Assembly (NCBI GenBank): GCA_039881145.1 | Contig: JAYKKI010000029.1 | Coordinates: 26,206,001-26,270,000, forward strand | Source: Druceiella hillmani | Taxonomy: Eukaryota; Arthropoda; Insecta; Lepidoptera; Hepialidae | DNA length: 64,000 nucleotides | Direction: 5' to 3' | Shown: positions 11,161-22,822 of the stretch, one piece after another | Layout of the letters: every line of letters starts with the position of its first letter | How positions within the stretch are numbered: the first letter of the stretch is position 1 | The notes under the pieces: generated by a model | Database searches by the model: none | The model's input: the letters and a program-made list of their open reading frames with translations, nothing else | Told to the model about the DNA's origin: nothing | Translations under genes and position numbers: made by a program

Positions 11161-11443
11161 TTCTCGTTGTAAACTGCGTGCTCGACAGCCACAAACTCGC
11201 TGCTCACTCTCTCGTGCTGGCGGGCAGTGTGGCCGAGAGGTGGCAGTGGCAGACGATGGTGGAGAGGTTACGGCTGGTGCCGGCGGCAGGGAAGCGAACA
11301 TGCGCCGTCACTACTGGAGGTGCTACTAGTAGTGCTGGTGGTTGCATTCACAGCGAAGATGAAGTTGTTGGGATCGATTAATTAATTATTAGTTAAATGT
11401 GTGACACTGTAATGATATTATGTAATAACTTTTAATGCAAATA
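11161..11443 (+). CDS. Possible 3'-terminal exon of an unidentified host gene
   Basis: A sharp GC-rich island in AT-rich DNA. One plus-strand frame is open from an upstream TGA (about 11139) to TAA at 11379-11381 and reads NCVLDSHKLAAHSLVLAGSV, then AERWQWQTMVERLRLVP and a Gly/Ser-rich end finishing SEDEVVGID. A pyrimidine-rich run (11150-11170) precedes CGACAG at about 11184-11189, the only near acceptor. An AATAAA lies at about 11438, 57 bases after the stop, as expected of a polyadenylation signal. I do not recognise the protein. A second overlapping frame is open too, so the reading frame is not certain, and the interval could be a transposon fragment. Confidence 0.35.
11438..11443 (+). 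promoter_or_regulatory. Possible polyadenylation signal
   Basis: AATAAA in the context GCAAATAAAATTATA, downstream of the TAA of the GC-rich open frame. In such AT-rich DNA the hexamer is common, so its value depends on the exon call. Confidence 0.3.
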
Positions 11444-11759
11444 AAATTATATTCTATTCTATATAAGACATCCACAGCCGAGTTAATATTTTTTTATTTT
11501 ATGGCTTGTTATTTTATATTTGTTTTTGTTGACCATTGTTGTGTTAAAAAAAACCAAAATTACATTATTTCATAGGCAAACAAAATTTAAGCTTGAAATA
11601 TGTCATATCAAATTATTCTAATTAAAACACTTTATTATAAACTACTACAAGGTCAGAAGACTGATTCCACCCAAAAAAACTAGTAAGAAACTTGGAGGTT
11701 ATTCTTTTTAGAAAGCCTGAATAAAAAGTATAAATACAATAGAAGCTATGATACGAGAA

Positions 11760-11945
11760 AGCTTGATAGCCGAGTTGTTACTCCCAAGGATTATTTTCAT
11801 CTAGATAATTAAAAATTTTATTAAAGGGGTACCTATTATGTCTAATGGTTTTAAATTTTAGTAAAGGAAGATTTTGGATATGATTAGGGACTTTATTATA
11901 AAAGCATATACCAGAGACCCATAATGTATTTGTGACTTTTGGAAC
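11760..11945 (-). pseudogene. C-terminal fragment of a LINE reverse transcriptase
   Basis: The minus strand reads KVTNTLWVSGICFYNKVPNH, then IQNLPLLKFKTIRHNRYPFN and YLDENNPWE. The FYNKVP...IQNLPLLKFK pattern is the common C-terminal segment after the RT domain in many insect LINEs (usually FYNxLP...I). It is short and isolated; the clade cannot be given. Confidence 0.5.
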
Positions 11946-12059
11946 TGACTTAAATGACCAACTAGTTTATTTTTATTCCTTGTGAATACCTATTTAAGTA
12001 CCTTTACCAAAATTCTTATTTAAATATATTGAATTTATAAATATTAAAGATTCAAGTGC

Positions 12060-12800
12060 AAGTGTATTAATTTTTTAAATTTATCTCTGAGATTACTCTT
12101 GGGCCTAATTCATAAATTGTGCAGACGGCTGGCTTCTGCAGGATAAAAATTCCAACGCTCGGAAGATCGTCATTTTTCAGCGACATGTCCAAACCTACAA
12201 CATTTGAAACAATGAATCGTCGGGAATTCATATTTCGAAACTGGAAGGGAGGAACATGCCATAAATATGCGTTTGGACGGACGTGGCCATCAAAGGTGAT
12301 GACCATCGTCTCCGATGGGAAATATTTAGGTTGGCCATCAATTATTTTTTTTAAAGTTTAAGTGGCGGACTATAATAACCTTACCGCACCCTTCTGAGAT
12401 TTCTATGTTTTGTTATACCTCCATCAGACCAATTGACTGGAACATTGTGAACAATGCCCATTCGATTTACGTTAAAGGATGGTATGAACAATTTATTCTG
12501 CCTGTTTCTGCCAATTTGTTTCACTTAATTTCGAATTATGCCATCAACATGGTAATTTTTTAAAACAGAACCAAATTTAATAGCATGAAGTGAGAATCTG
12601 GAATTGGGCTGGAGTTCTTTTCTTTGATTGTGGATAATAAATGGTCCAAAGTTGTCAGAAACATATAAACGACCCTCAAAAGAATTCGGAGAGTGGGAGG
12701 AAGGGGATGAGGTTGGGGGCGATGGAAATAAATTAGAATTTGCTTGTGAGTGTAAGAGGTCTTAAGAGGGATTTTATCCTCTGTTTCAGTGCAGGAGGAG
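12060..12800 (-). pseudogene. I-like LINE ORF1 (Gag-like) remnant
   Basis: Minus-strand pieces read DNFGPFIIHNQRKELQPNSR (about 12650-12590), LHAIKFGSVLKNYHVDGIIR, GRNRQNKLFIPSFNVNRMGI and VITFDGHVRPNAYLW (about 12300-12255), in the order expected of the ORF1 of I-like LINEs, which precedes one or more zinc knuckles. A knuckle-like CFKCCRFGHVAEK is seen in a shifted frame at about 12215-12175. Several frameshifts and stops interrupt it. It lies 3' of the ORF2 copy at 13316-16262 on the same strand, so it is not simply that element's own ORF1. It could be a separate truncated insertion or a rearranged copy. Confidence 0.6.
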
Positions 12801-13315
12801 TCAGAAGGATGGATTGAAGGAATATTTTATTTTTAATTATTTTAGTAGTTTGTTCTTTTACAATTTTTGGGTTTGCTGTTTAGTTCTTGTTGGAAGTCCA
12901 TTACGGTAACAAAGCTAGCTGGGGAAGCAGGACAAGCAAATTTATTATTAGAAAGTGGAGATTTAGAAGGGTCTGGTGGTTTAGAGGAAATAACTGAATC
13001 AATTTTCACAAAGATCAATTCAATTTGGCAGAAATGAATAAAACAAAAAATAAATGCAAGAAGAAACTTATCGAACAGGATACTGATTATAATAATTAAT
13101 TGAATATAGCTACGGACAAAAACTAAATGAAAATAGATTTAAAATATAAATAAAACAATTAATAGATAAGTTATAGCAACAAAATAGACTATATACCACG
13201 AAAATAATAACGAAATAATTAGGTAGCAAAAAATCTTTCCACTTCATTCGACAGTTTCTATGGCAATCTATGGCTGCTTTATTTGTACTACATGTATGTA
13301 GAATGTTTTTATCTA
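12801..13315. other. Non-coding AT-rich stretch between two LINE pieces
   Basis: No convincing domain. The part next to 12800 may belong to the 5' region of the I-like ORF1 remnant (polar codons on the minus strand), but I could not align it to anything. No boundary repeats were found. Confidence 0.35.
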
Positions 13316-13619
13316 TATCTTTATCTTTTTATATAGCGTTCATTCTCTCCAGTGAGAACCTTTGCCAATCTCAAGTGTGGAAAAAAAGGCTAAGCAACAC
13401 TGATTAAGTCATATTTCGGATATTTGTCATTGTTGCTTGTTAACAAAAGAATAAACTATACAATATAACAAAAATTAAACAAGAAGTTGGCTACAATTAA
13501 ACAAAAAGAAGAAAATGAGATTATAATATACAGAGTACAAAATAAATATATACAAATATACAACCAAACATAAAAACAAAAATAAACAAGAATATAAATA
13601 CAAAAAATTCTAATTTTGA

Positions 13620-14022
13620 TGTCGCTCTTTCTTATAAACTGAATCATTAATCCTGAAATGGGTTTCTTGGCAATAAATAAAAGTGATCTTATGTTGATGG
13701 GCAATTGAATTTTATATTTAAATAATTTGGAAATAAACGAAGGAAATCTATTATTCAATTGACATGAAAAAATGAGATGATTTAGATTGCCTTCTCCAAG
13801 CCCATAATCACCAATTGGAGATTCTCTGACCCACAGTCTAGCCAAATGCGTAGGAATACAACAATGACCCAAACGCATGCGAGATACCACAGAGGATTCT
13901 TTTCGAGAGAAAGTAAATGTTGGGAACAAAGGTTTTGTGGGTATAAAAGAGTGAATCTGGAAATATCCTGCACCTGTAATCTGAGATGATCTTTCCCACC
14001 CCCTCTGCCAGTCAGATGTCAT
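13620..14022 (-). pseudogene. I-like LINE C-terminal region after RNase H (copy I2)
   Basis: Reads SSQITGAGYFQIHSFIPTKP and SSVVSRMRLGHCCIPTHLAR, then GLGEGNLNHLIFSCQL, parallel to 6506-6829 of copy I1. It is separated from RNase H by a stop at about 14023. Confidence 0.75.
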
Positions 14023-14481
14023 TTAGAAACGAGTCACGGGAAGGAGATCCTCAATGAAATTAATAGTGAACAATGGATCCCCATTTATGGGGGCAAACCG
14101 AGCTTTTGCGTCGATTATTTCATTACCTACTATGTCACAGTGACTAGGGATCCATGCAAGAACGACATTGGATCCTGATCTCTTCAAATGAAGCATAAGT
14201 TGCTTGATCCAGAGAACCAGGAAGCCACAGTTTGAAGAAAATGAATTAGCGAGAAGGGACTGTAAACAACTTAAGATGTCAGAGAAGATAAGGAGCCTGG
14301 GAATCTTTCTGAGTAGAGCATAATTTAAGGCCTCCACAATAGCAAGGCATTCCCCGGAGAATACCCAACACTCCTTAGGAAGTTGAAAGTATGCTGAATG
14401 AGCGGTGGATGGAGAGTAAAATGATGCTCCGACATAGCCATCTGTAAGGGTTTTTGATGCATCTGTGTCCAATCCATCCAA
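14023..14481 (-). pseudogene. RNase H domain of I-like LINE copy I2, acidic residues kept
   Basis: All four expected acidic positions are visible: Asp in LDTDASKTLTDG (14470), Glu in CLAIVEALNYALL (about 14345), Asp in LLIFSDILSCLQ (about 14290) and Asp in SHCDIVGNEIIDAKARF (about 14135-14095). Length, about 150 residues, is normal for LINE RNase H. The ORF ends at a stop next to 14023, so it would not be translated with the C-terminal region, but the domain itself looks undamaged. Confidence 0.8.
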
Positions 14482-14500
14482 AAAGAATTCAAGATAGAAT

Positions 14501-14899
14501 TTAACAGCAAATTAGAGCTGACTCCTTATCAACTCCAAAATACAAATTTATATTTGGCCTGTGAAATACTGAGTCAAATGGGAAACTATAGAGAGAGAGT
14601 GAAGAATTTTGATAAACAGGATTAGTGATGGATTTGAATCTTTGGAAGCTAATGATAAGAAGAGGTCGGGACTTAAAACGCCAAAAAGGAGCATGCTCAA
14701 TAAAGCTAGAGAGGAGGGTGAGTTTTGGAAAAATAGGGTGAGTAGAAAACCCAGCTGTCTTCAGTAAATAACGATCAGCTAGGTATTGTCGCCGGAGGTT
14801 TAAAGAAGGATCAGCACATTCTACTTGTAGGGCGTTTATGGGACTGGACTTCATAGCACCCGCTATGATCCTCAGAGCTTGAGATTGAATGTGGGTCAA
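14501..14899 (-). pseudogene. RT C-terminal (thumb/linker) segment of copy I2
   Basis: Reads THIQSQALRIIAGAMKSSPI, then QVECADPSLNLRRQYLADRY, the region between the RT palm and RNase H in I-like LINEs. Equivalent to 7391-7813 of copy I1. Confidence 0.75.
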
Positions 14900-15070
14900 T
14901 TTAGTGGCATTGGATTTGGAAATAGGATCAAGTAGAAATTAACCATATACGAGATGACTACGGACTAGAGCGTTATATATTAACTTTAATGTGGAAGGGT
15001 GAGAGCCCCACCACACTCCAGAAAGAGCGCGGGGAATATTCATATTAGTCTGGCATCGGGAGATGACATA

Positions 15071-15830
15071 TTAAATTTGAATGTTCCAGGATAATTTTGA
15101 GTCTAGGAACATACCTAAGAATTTGGTGTTGGAAAGAACAGGGATCGAGGAGAAATTATAAGAAATAAATAACGGTGAAGTGATTCTTCTTCTTGAGAAG
15201 ACCACTACGGTGCTTTTGTAAGGGGATAAATCCATACCATGAGAGTTAACCCATTTGTTTAGGTTAACAAGGGTAGAGTTCAAAGCATTTTCGGCAACCA
15301 TTTTTGACTTATCAGAAGAATATAAAAGCAGGTCATCAGCGTATTGCAAAACACAACAGAAGGGATTTACTGTTGAGTGGATCATATAGGAGTAAATATT
15401 GAAAAGTAATGGACTTAAAATAGAGCCTTGGGGAAGACCCCTCCATATAGTTCTTGTTAAGGGGGGATCCGGAGGATCTAAGAATAATAGATCTTCCTAA
15501 AAGAAAATTTGAGGAGAAAATTTATAATCTTGATCGGAATCCCAAGATTATGAAGAATTTTTTGGAGGATTGGAAGGTTTACGTTATTATAGGCTGAAGA
15601 AAGATCTAAAAAAGCAGCATCGAGGAACTCTTGTCGAGAGAAGGCAAGTCTGATGTCAGTGGTTAGGACGTCTATTGTACTTTTAGCTCTTCTGAAGCCA
15701 AATTGGTTGCTTGGAAAAATAGAATGATGTTCTGTAAACCATTCTTCATTAGATGTTCCGTAATCTTCGCTAAAACAGGAGAAAGAGCTATAGGTCAGTC
15801 GGATGAACCTACATTGGGATCTTTATGAGG
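15071..15830 (-). pseudogene. Reverse transcriptase fingers and palm of copy I2
   Basis: Segment 15385-15071 has VLQYADDLLLYSSDKSK with the catalytic Asp-Asp, then LNKWVNSHGMDLSPYKSTVV and NTKFLGMFLDSKLSWN, the primer-grip side of the palm. Upstream, about 15470-15400, LPQGSILSPLL-like sequence (GLPQG) precedes it, and 15720-15600 gives NQFGFRRAKSTIDVLTTDIR, then the catalytic Asp-containing DAAFLDLSSA-type block. A few extra bases at 15460-15475 (AAGGGGGGATCCGG) relative to copy I1 break the frame. Confidence 0.75.
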
Positions 15831-16262
15831 TTTGATAATGGGAACACGACCATGATACGAGACGACACGAGAGGGAGTAAAAGGAGAGAGAGAGAGTGAA
15901 AGAATTTCTTCCAGCCTTCCCTCTTTTTTTAAGGAGAATTCTTTTAGTCTGTGCTTGGGTCTTTCGAAACAAGAGGAAGTTTGCTTCAGACATATTAGAT
16001 TTATATATCGCTTCAGCCTCTTTTAACCGCTGCGGAACAGTCTCCATCCCACCAGGGGGGAGAGGATCTGAAGTGGTGGTTAAATCATTTAAGTGGGATA
16101 AAGTTCAAAGTGGATAGATCTATACCCCTTACAAATTGGTCATAGCAAGAGTCAATGCTGTACAAGTCCACTGGAGGGAGGGAATCCACTTCGACACTGA
16201 AGAAAGTATGGAATACCACCCAATTTGCCCTATGTAGGAGAATGCTTTTCAATGACAATTCC
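15831..16262 (-). pseudogene. LINE linker between endonuclease and RT (copy I2)
   Basis: Minus-strand reading gives ANWVVFHTFFSVEVDSLPPV near 16220-16165, PPWWDG(D)CSAAVK near 16050-16020 (one frame), and KEAEAIYKSNMSEANFLLFR (another frame). The PxWWxxxC...R...A...Y pattern is the linker between endonuclease and RT in I/R1-type LINEs. Confidence 0.65.
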
Positions 16263-16911
16263 TGGGATTAAAATTTACTTTTTCATACAAATATTTTACA
16301 TACCTAGCTGCTAAAATCAATATTCAAATGGTTAGTGGGTGGTGATTTGCCTCTCGTTGTTACTGTATTATTACAATTTTCATTATATCAAGATCAAATA
16401 AGTATATGGATACACACAGTTACTTGGTATTGAATTTGTTTCAAATATTTTAACTAGCTTCATGAAACAAAATCATAGTAATCTACCAGTTATGACAAAA
16501 ATATGTGTATTGGTAATAAAACGGTTAATTATCTGACTTGATAAATTTATTTAATTCATACTACATTCAGTTAATATAAACAAAACTAGCGAAACTTATA
16601 TCAGTGACAAATTAACCACACCTTTTGGTAGCTGTGAATTGTGCAGGCATGTGAAAGAGTAGTCTTTATGATTTGAAAGCTTTCACAGATGATGCAACTT
16701 TTCAAATAATTGAAAAAGTTTAAAATTGTTCTTAAGGAATAAAACACAAAAGAGATAAAAAAAGCAGACAAACTTGTCATTGAATTCTTGTTTAAATTAG
16801 AAAAACATGTCATTGAATCCTTGTGTTAATGTTTTCTCGAAAACATTAACACAAGGTATATCACATTATAATTATGTGATATACCTTGTCTGCCCATTGG
16901 ATATTGTAGAA
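16263..16911. other. AT-rich non-coding stretch
   Basis: No gene recognised. It holds the chained palindromes at 16819-16889 described separately. Confidence 0.45.
16819..16889. repeat. Two chained palindromes sharing one arm
   Basis: The first palindrome has 17-bp perfect arms (16819-16835 and 16840-16856) around CTCG. Its right arm ends in ACAAGG, which also starts the left arm of a second palindrome with 16-bp perfect arms (16851-16866 and 16874-16889) around TATAATT. The result is CCTTGT...ACAAGG...CCTTGT, alternating orientation. Confidence 0.85.
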
Positions 16912-17410
16912 ACCCTTTAATGTTGTAAGTGGAAGAGTTTGTATATTTGGATGTTTGTTAACTAATAACTCTACAACAAAGCAATGAATTGGTAACAAAT
17001 TTGGTGTGCAGCGGATTTAATAGCTTATGTGGCATTATTATTATTATCATCCTTAGTTGGCTTAGATGGAATATTAACGGCACAAAAGTGTATTTTGTAG
17101 TTTGTTTCTCAATCATGCCTAAACACCAGTACAGATTTTTATAAAACTTTGTATGTAGATAGTTCATGATTCAAATTACCCAATGACCCATGTAGGGTCA
17201 TTTTTATTCTGAGAAATAATATAAATCCTATTGAACGAAACTCTGTTTTTTTTGTTCAATAATAAAAATTTAGTACTGCAACATGTCAATTGCTGGGGCA
17301 ACAGTTTAACATTATGTAAAGATAGTCGTGGCAATAGTTTCAATGCATCGAAGGTAAATCTTAGTCTTAATAAAAAATATATGTGGATGAAGCCGCGAGC
17401 AAGAAGCTAG
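16912..17410 (+). mobile_element. Non-autonomous Helitron-like element (interrupted)
   Basis: The left part (TAATGTTGTAAGTGGAAGAG, about 16929) and ATTTGGATGTTTGTTAAC resemble the start of the element at 22362 (TAATATTATAAATGTGAAAG and ATTTGGATGTTTGAC). TCTCAATCATGCC (17108) matches CTCAATCATGCC at 22423. The right end is GAAGCCGCGAGCAAGAAGCTAG at 17389-17410 followed by T, matching the CTRR-T end of Helitrons. About 100 bp near 16975-17090 interrupt the similarity. There is no coding capacity. Confidence 0.6.
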
Positions 17411-18201
17411 TGTTCAATAAATAAAAGAAATATGATAGTTATATGGTGAATAAAAAGAATTATGAATGTTATAAATAAAATAATTTCTAGTAACATGATA
17501 AGATTATTTTATCTTATACATGAACACATTTTATATTGAATATTAATACAAAAATGAAATACCGTAGATCTTGTTTTATTTGCAGACACCTGAACAAAGA
17601 GTGTTGATAATAAATTTAGTATTTCATTTACAATTGTGTTACTGGCAGTGATGAAACCAAAAATACATTAAAAACCAGAATAAAATTTGCACAAACTTTT
17701 TATTGGAATTTCAAATTTCTTGCTAGTAAACTGTCAATTCAAAATCATCAATCAGGAGAAAAAAAGGTGTTACATTTTAATATTAATCTAGTAACTATAC
17801 AATAAAAATATGTCCAAACAAAAAGGTAAAGTTCAGGTAAGTGATGTATGCAAGTGTATATAATTTTGTGCATCTGTTTGACTTCAATGCAGCTTGTATC
17901 TGTGTCTTGCTTAAGAAAAATATCAATATATGCTGTACAGTTATTTAAACAGTTCTTGTTAACAACTTTAAATATATTGGCATTTTTAAACAAATCAAAT
18001 TGTTTAAAATGTAAACCTTAATCGGTAGCTTTACATTTAAAAAAAAAAGATAATATAAAATGAAGAATGAAGAAAAATAAACCCACCACATGCAAGTAGA
18101 ACTCACGCACCGTGTTCTGTTCAAAACTCATGACATTTTGAAATGCAATGATAAAATTACAACACTATTAATATTTACATATCCTCAATATTAGGGCCAA
18201 A

Positions 18202-18242
18202 AAATAAAGAATCAGAGAGTTTCCCTCTCTGATTCTTTATTT
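18202..18242. repeat. Short-spacer palindrome, 18-bp arms
   Basis: Arms 18202-18219 and 18225-18242 are perfect reverse complements (AAATAAAGAATCAGAGAG) around a 5-base spacer. Confidence 0.85.
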
Positions 18243-19739
18243 AAATTATTAAATTAAGTTTTATTTTTCCTCAAATAGTATAAATATCTGGAAGCTTGCT
18301 TTATTTTTTCCGTAATGTGTACAGCATTTTCTATCAATCTGAATTATTTCAGATTTTTCAGCTTGCAAATTTCATTTATCAAAAACTATTTGATTTAAAA
18401 TTAAAAGAAACAGTATTAAAATGACTAGGCCCTTCGGGGATGCCCCATTTTAATATTTAATTCTCTATTTTGAACACTGTTTTTAATAACATTAGAACTA
18501 TTTTCAAATTCCTTTTAATTTGGCAGTTACAAAATTTACTAAATTCTATAACTCCCCTATTTCAAGTTGCAACTAAAAGTAGTTACTGAAAAAACCTCTA
18601 GACAGCCAGACATTAAGTCTCAATGAGGGTTCTGTCTTCAGCTTTTTGGAATGGAACGCTAAAAATGAAGAAAAGTTGAATTGAATTTGTAATTGATTTT
18701 TTTATTTCAATTGAAATGAAACTTAATGTTTATGGAATATTAGTGCTTTTTAGGAATGTGAATTTTTACATTTTTTTTTAATTGAACATGTAATAACATT
18801 TTGAATATTTATAAAGATCGCATGTGTTTTAATTTAGATGATGAAAAATTGATTCAAAACTTTATTTATCTACCGACAAATGTCTAACAGATATTAAATA
18901 TCCAATTTGTCTTCGTAGAATTATTCTAGGTTTTAGGTTTTATTACTGCTTTTTATTTTTGACATATAGCAATTACATTAAATTTATTTGTGTATTCATT
19001 CAGTGACGAAAAAGTGAATGAAAATAATGCTTAAGTTGCATTCTTAGGCTTCCTTACCTCAAAAAGACGAAAACTAAATCACTATAAGACCACTTATTTG
19101 TCCGTACGTCTCTTTTTTAGTCACAGACAATTTTCTTGAAAACAGTTTGATGCACAAATTTAGAAAGGCATAATGGTAAAGAATACTTGCTCGCATATAT
19201 CTCAATAGTTGACACTCATATACATGGAAATTATAGGGGAAGCGAATAAAGCAACTTTTTAACTTTTATAATGTCAACATATTCCTAGGTCCATCAGGTA
19301 GTATGTATGTCATAGCTTTTTCAGTGTAAGACAGCTTATGATACATATGTGTATGCAGAAATATGCTCCTTCACATATTCAGATAGCTTAAAAAAATATT
19401 TTGTTGCCTTTTAAATGTTTACTGAAGCATCTACCTCAAAATGTTATTAGGATAAGCCTAAAATGGAAAAAAAGTTAGGCTGTGACAGATCGTCAATTAT
19501 GTCGAACAACTTTCTATCAATAAAATTACATGAAATGCAATAACTAAATAGCAATAAGTAAAGTTCTAGTGATTGCATAGAATGACAAGTTCCTATCTCA
19601 TAATAATCATTTCATAGATATTTGTTCGACTTGCTAAATTTTATTCACAGAATTTGAAATGAGGTCTTTTTTGTGTTTATAATATATTTAATTTTGAATT
19701 TTTTAGAAATCCTTAAATGATTATAATACTTTTACGAAT

Positions 19740-19777
19740 GATTATGTATTGTTGTCTGTAAAGAACAATACATAATC
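19740..19777. repeat. Short-spacer palindrome, 14-bp arms
   Basis: GATTATGTATTGTT (19740-19753) is repeated inverted at 19764-19777 after a 10-base spacer. Confidence 0.8.
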
Positions 19778-21790
19778 TTTGAAAAAAGTACTCTAATTTT
19801 GTGATAACATTTAAAAAAGGTAAATTATAAACATATTTTAAACCCTGTCGCGAATGAACATGAAATTAAAGATATTTGTTAAACAATACCTTACATTATT
19901 TAATATTAAATTATTTTATTTAAAAATAACTATTACACTCCTGCTTACGGTGAGACGTAAAACATTGTTGTTGACATACAGCACTTCGAAGGGAGGTCAC
20001 AGATTGCATCATAAGACACAACTTTAAATGCTGAGTATCAATATGTATTACATTCTTTATGGAGAACTAAAGAAAGATGGCATGGTGGTTTTAACAAAAC
20101 TATATTGATTTATAATCAGGATAATAGGTCAAGCGCAAAATTGTAGTGAGTTATCCATAACTAAAAAGTATTTATGCAATTTTTTAATTATAATTCTTTT
20201 ATGTTGTGTAGTTTTTTATGTTTATCAATTTGGTTTACTTGTATATTTTTTTAGCTATAATTAAGTTGACAATTAAGTTAAAGAAATTATAACTAGTAAC
20301 ATGTACGTATGGGAAATACAATATTAGATGAATTTTTATTAAATTAAACAGCAGCATTTGTAACTATTGAAAATAATGCTTGAATTAAGAGTTCTAAATG
20401 TAATTTTGTTTTAAAATAATTTAAAGAAAGTCTGTACGTGAAACGAAATTATGAAGCTTATTTTTCCTCTTTATGCAGTGAGCACTGTCGTTTTAGTTAC
20501 ATCCAGCCAGAATGGAGAGTAGCCTGTTTGTTTCTGTCAAATTGAAATAGAGTTCCTTCTTTTTGAAAAATACAGAATTTGTTTCATTTCGTTTATTCCT
20601 TCGACTTCAATTACTCTTCCACCGTCGTGTACCATTTTGTTTTTTCTTTTCATCATGTGGCATGTTTTCAGCAAAAGCAGCTATTATTTTTTCTATTGAT
20701 ATGTATAACAGTGATTTTAGTGAAAGAATTGCTCCATTTCTTCTTCAACTTCATATTAATATAGATGAGTATTGTCATTTCAGTACCATTTTCACTATAA
20801 TTCTGGGACAGCTCATTCAAAGAAACAAAATAAAAAATCATTAAGAATATCCTTTGAAGCTGGTACAAACCTTCTTCCTGTCATGCATCTTACTGCATAA
20901 TAGAGTGCCTATTAGCTACAATTGTTACACGCGAGTAAGAACTAAGCTATGATTCTTGTTTCTTACTTTTTTTCCTCTATTTTTTGAGAAAACCAGTCCT
21001 TGCTTAGTTTTTTGTCTGATAATATGGTGTTACAAGAATTTTATATTCTAGGCATGAGTAGTTGTTACTCGTATGTTCCTGGAAAATAGGCTTGTGTAGC
21101 ACGGTGCTGGCTCGTTGTATCCGTACCCCGCAGTGTTTAATTTCAAGGCAATAATTTCGTAACTCGCAGATGTAAGACAGTTTTGCTTCAAGACATTAAA
21201 AAGTGCTGGCTCTTTATCAAGAAGTATAATCAACCAGCTATTTCAGTTGACTTCGTCTTTACCATTTGGTGACCTACTTGATCTCTTTTAAATTATCAAG
21301 CATTTCAACAGAAGATATTTTTTGACTATTCTAATGTTTTACGGACAAATCATCACAACTGCAAGAAATTATCTTTTGATAAGTTTTTGAGCTCTCAATG
21401 AATTGGCTGTGTTTAATGCAATTGCAAATGATTTATAGTACATTATGGTTTTTAAACATTCTGTTTTACCTATAGTGATATTTTTATAACATCAAGAATT
21501 TTTTACAGTGGAAAGTGCTTGAATCTCCAACGGCAATTAATTATGAAAAAATGAGACAATATTTAGGAAGATATTATCAAATCCACTTTCTTTTTTGACT
21601 GTCTCCGCTTTAGGTGAAGGAATGGTATTATTTTGAAACGATCGAGATCAAGTGGAATATTTATTTTTTACTCCTAAATAATTAACATTTTTACTGAGTG
21701 AGTTTCCAACTGGTAGTTGTGGCAGTTAGTGCAAATTAATATCGTCCCTCTATTAAAAGTATTATAAGTATTCTGTTTTGCTATGGAAAC

Positions 21791-21851
21791 CAGTTTCATT
21801 TTAATCAATTTCAATTGCCAAATGCTATTGAAATTGATTAAAATGAAACTG
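21791..21851. repeat. Short-spacer palindrome, 25-bp perfect arms
   Basis: Arms 21791-21815 and 21827-21851 are perfect reverse complements (start CAGTTTCATTTTAATC) around TGCCAAATGCT. Both strands would form a stable hairpin; nothing suggests a microRNA host transcript. Confidence 0.85.
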
Positions 21852-22361
21852 TGTTTAATATGGCAGTGTGAACTGAGTCACGGAGTTGGCTAATGGTGAC
21901 AGTATTTTTATAAGAACTTTTTTAAAAAGGGCAGTCAAGCAGGAGTAGCTGTGAAAAACTAATAAATTATAATTTAATACAAACATTTAGAATATTGTAT
22001 TGTATTATAATTTAATACAATGCAATAACAAATTATAATTTTATACATTTAATGCAAAAAACAACCTACTTATTAGACCTAATAATATAATGAGTAAAAA
22101 GTATTTAAAAACTTGATAAAAATGAAAAACTTATCTGGGATGAGTGCAGTGCCAAAATAATTTAGACAATAATAAAAAAGTTACATTTATATGTGGACAT
22201 TTATATTCGGAGTGATATGTTGCGAAAAGTATTTCAACAACCAAAATAATAAATTTAAAGGATAAATAAAAATTATAATATCGAAACCAAATAAAAACTA
22301 AATTCATATAATCTAAATAATATAAAATTGTTCTACCAATGACCCTTGTCAACAAAACTAA

Positions 22362-22739
22362 TCCCACTAATATTATAAATGTGAAAGTTTGTTCATTTGT
22401 TTGTTTATTTGGATGTTTGACTCTCAATCATGCCAAAAATACTGCACGGATTTGTATGAAATTTTGCATATAAATAAACAATAGTATGGAAGTTCAGATA
22501 ATTTACTTACTTATTATTTACCATATTTTTTGTAAGTATAACTTGCTTATTTAAGGTATCTATTTAACCATAATACTCCAAAATATTTTGTTAGTAAGAG
22601 TGGGGGTATTAAAACTCTTCAGTATGAATTAACGCTCCTTCTCCCACATTCGATTTGAGCAAAAACTTTTAGGAAAGCAAAATTTGTCAATGACAGGAGG
22701 TCAATGCCCGCTGTGTGTGTTTTGGAATATAAACATACA

Positions 22740-22822
<83 letters not shown>

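Larger units (their letters stand above)
13316..16262 (-). mobile_element. RNase H-bearing LINE (I-like), 5'-truncated, copy I2
   Basis: The second copy of the family seen at 6285-8725, in the same orientation and closely similar. The minus-strand order is post-endonuclease linker (16262-15830), RT fingers and palm (15830-15071), RT C-terminal region (14899-14501), RNase H (14481-14023), C-terminal Cys/His region (14022 to about 13650) and 3' UTR ending in a short AAAGAT-type repeat at about 13316-13336. The 5' end is truncated at about 16262, where QELSLKSILLHRANWVVFH begins. It keeps RT regions that copy I1 lost and also carries frameshifts and stops. Confidence 0.82.
17411..22361. other. 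Long AT-rich non-coding region
   Basis: Nearly 5 kb with no exon, LINE, transposase or RNA gene that I can recognise. Open frames are short, AT-driven and not family-like. The only distinct structures are the short-spacer palindromes at 18202-18242, 19740-19777 and 21791-21851 and repeated TTATAATTTAATACAA motifs at 21965-22022. Confidence 0.5.

Noticed and set aside
21791..21851. Possible microRNA precursor hairpin
   Set aside because: The perfect 25-bp arms and short loop, and the many unrelated hairpins like it, fit a recent inverted duplication better than a conserved microRNA. No expression evidence is available.
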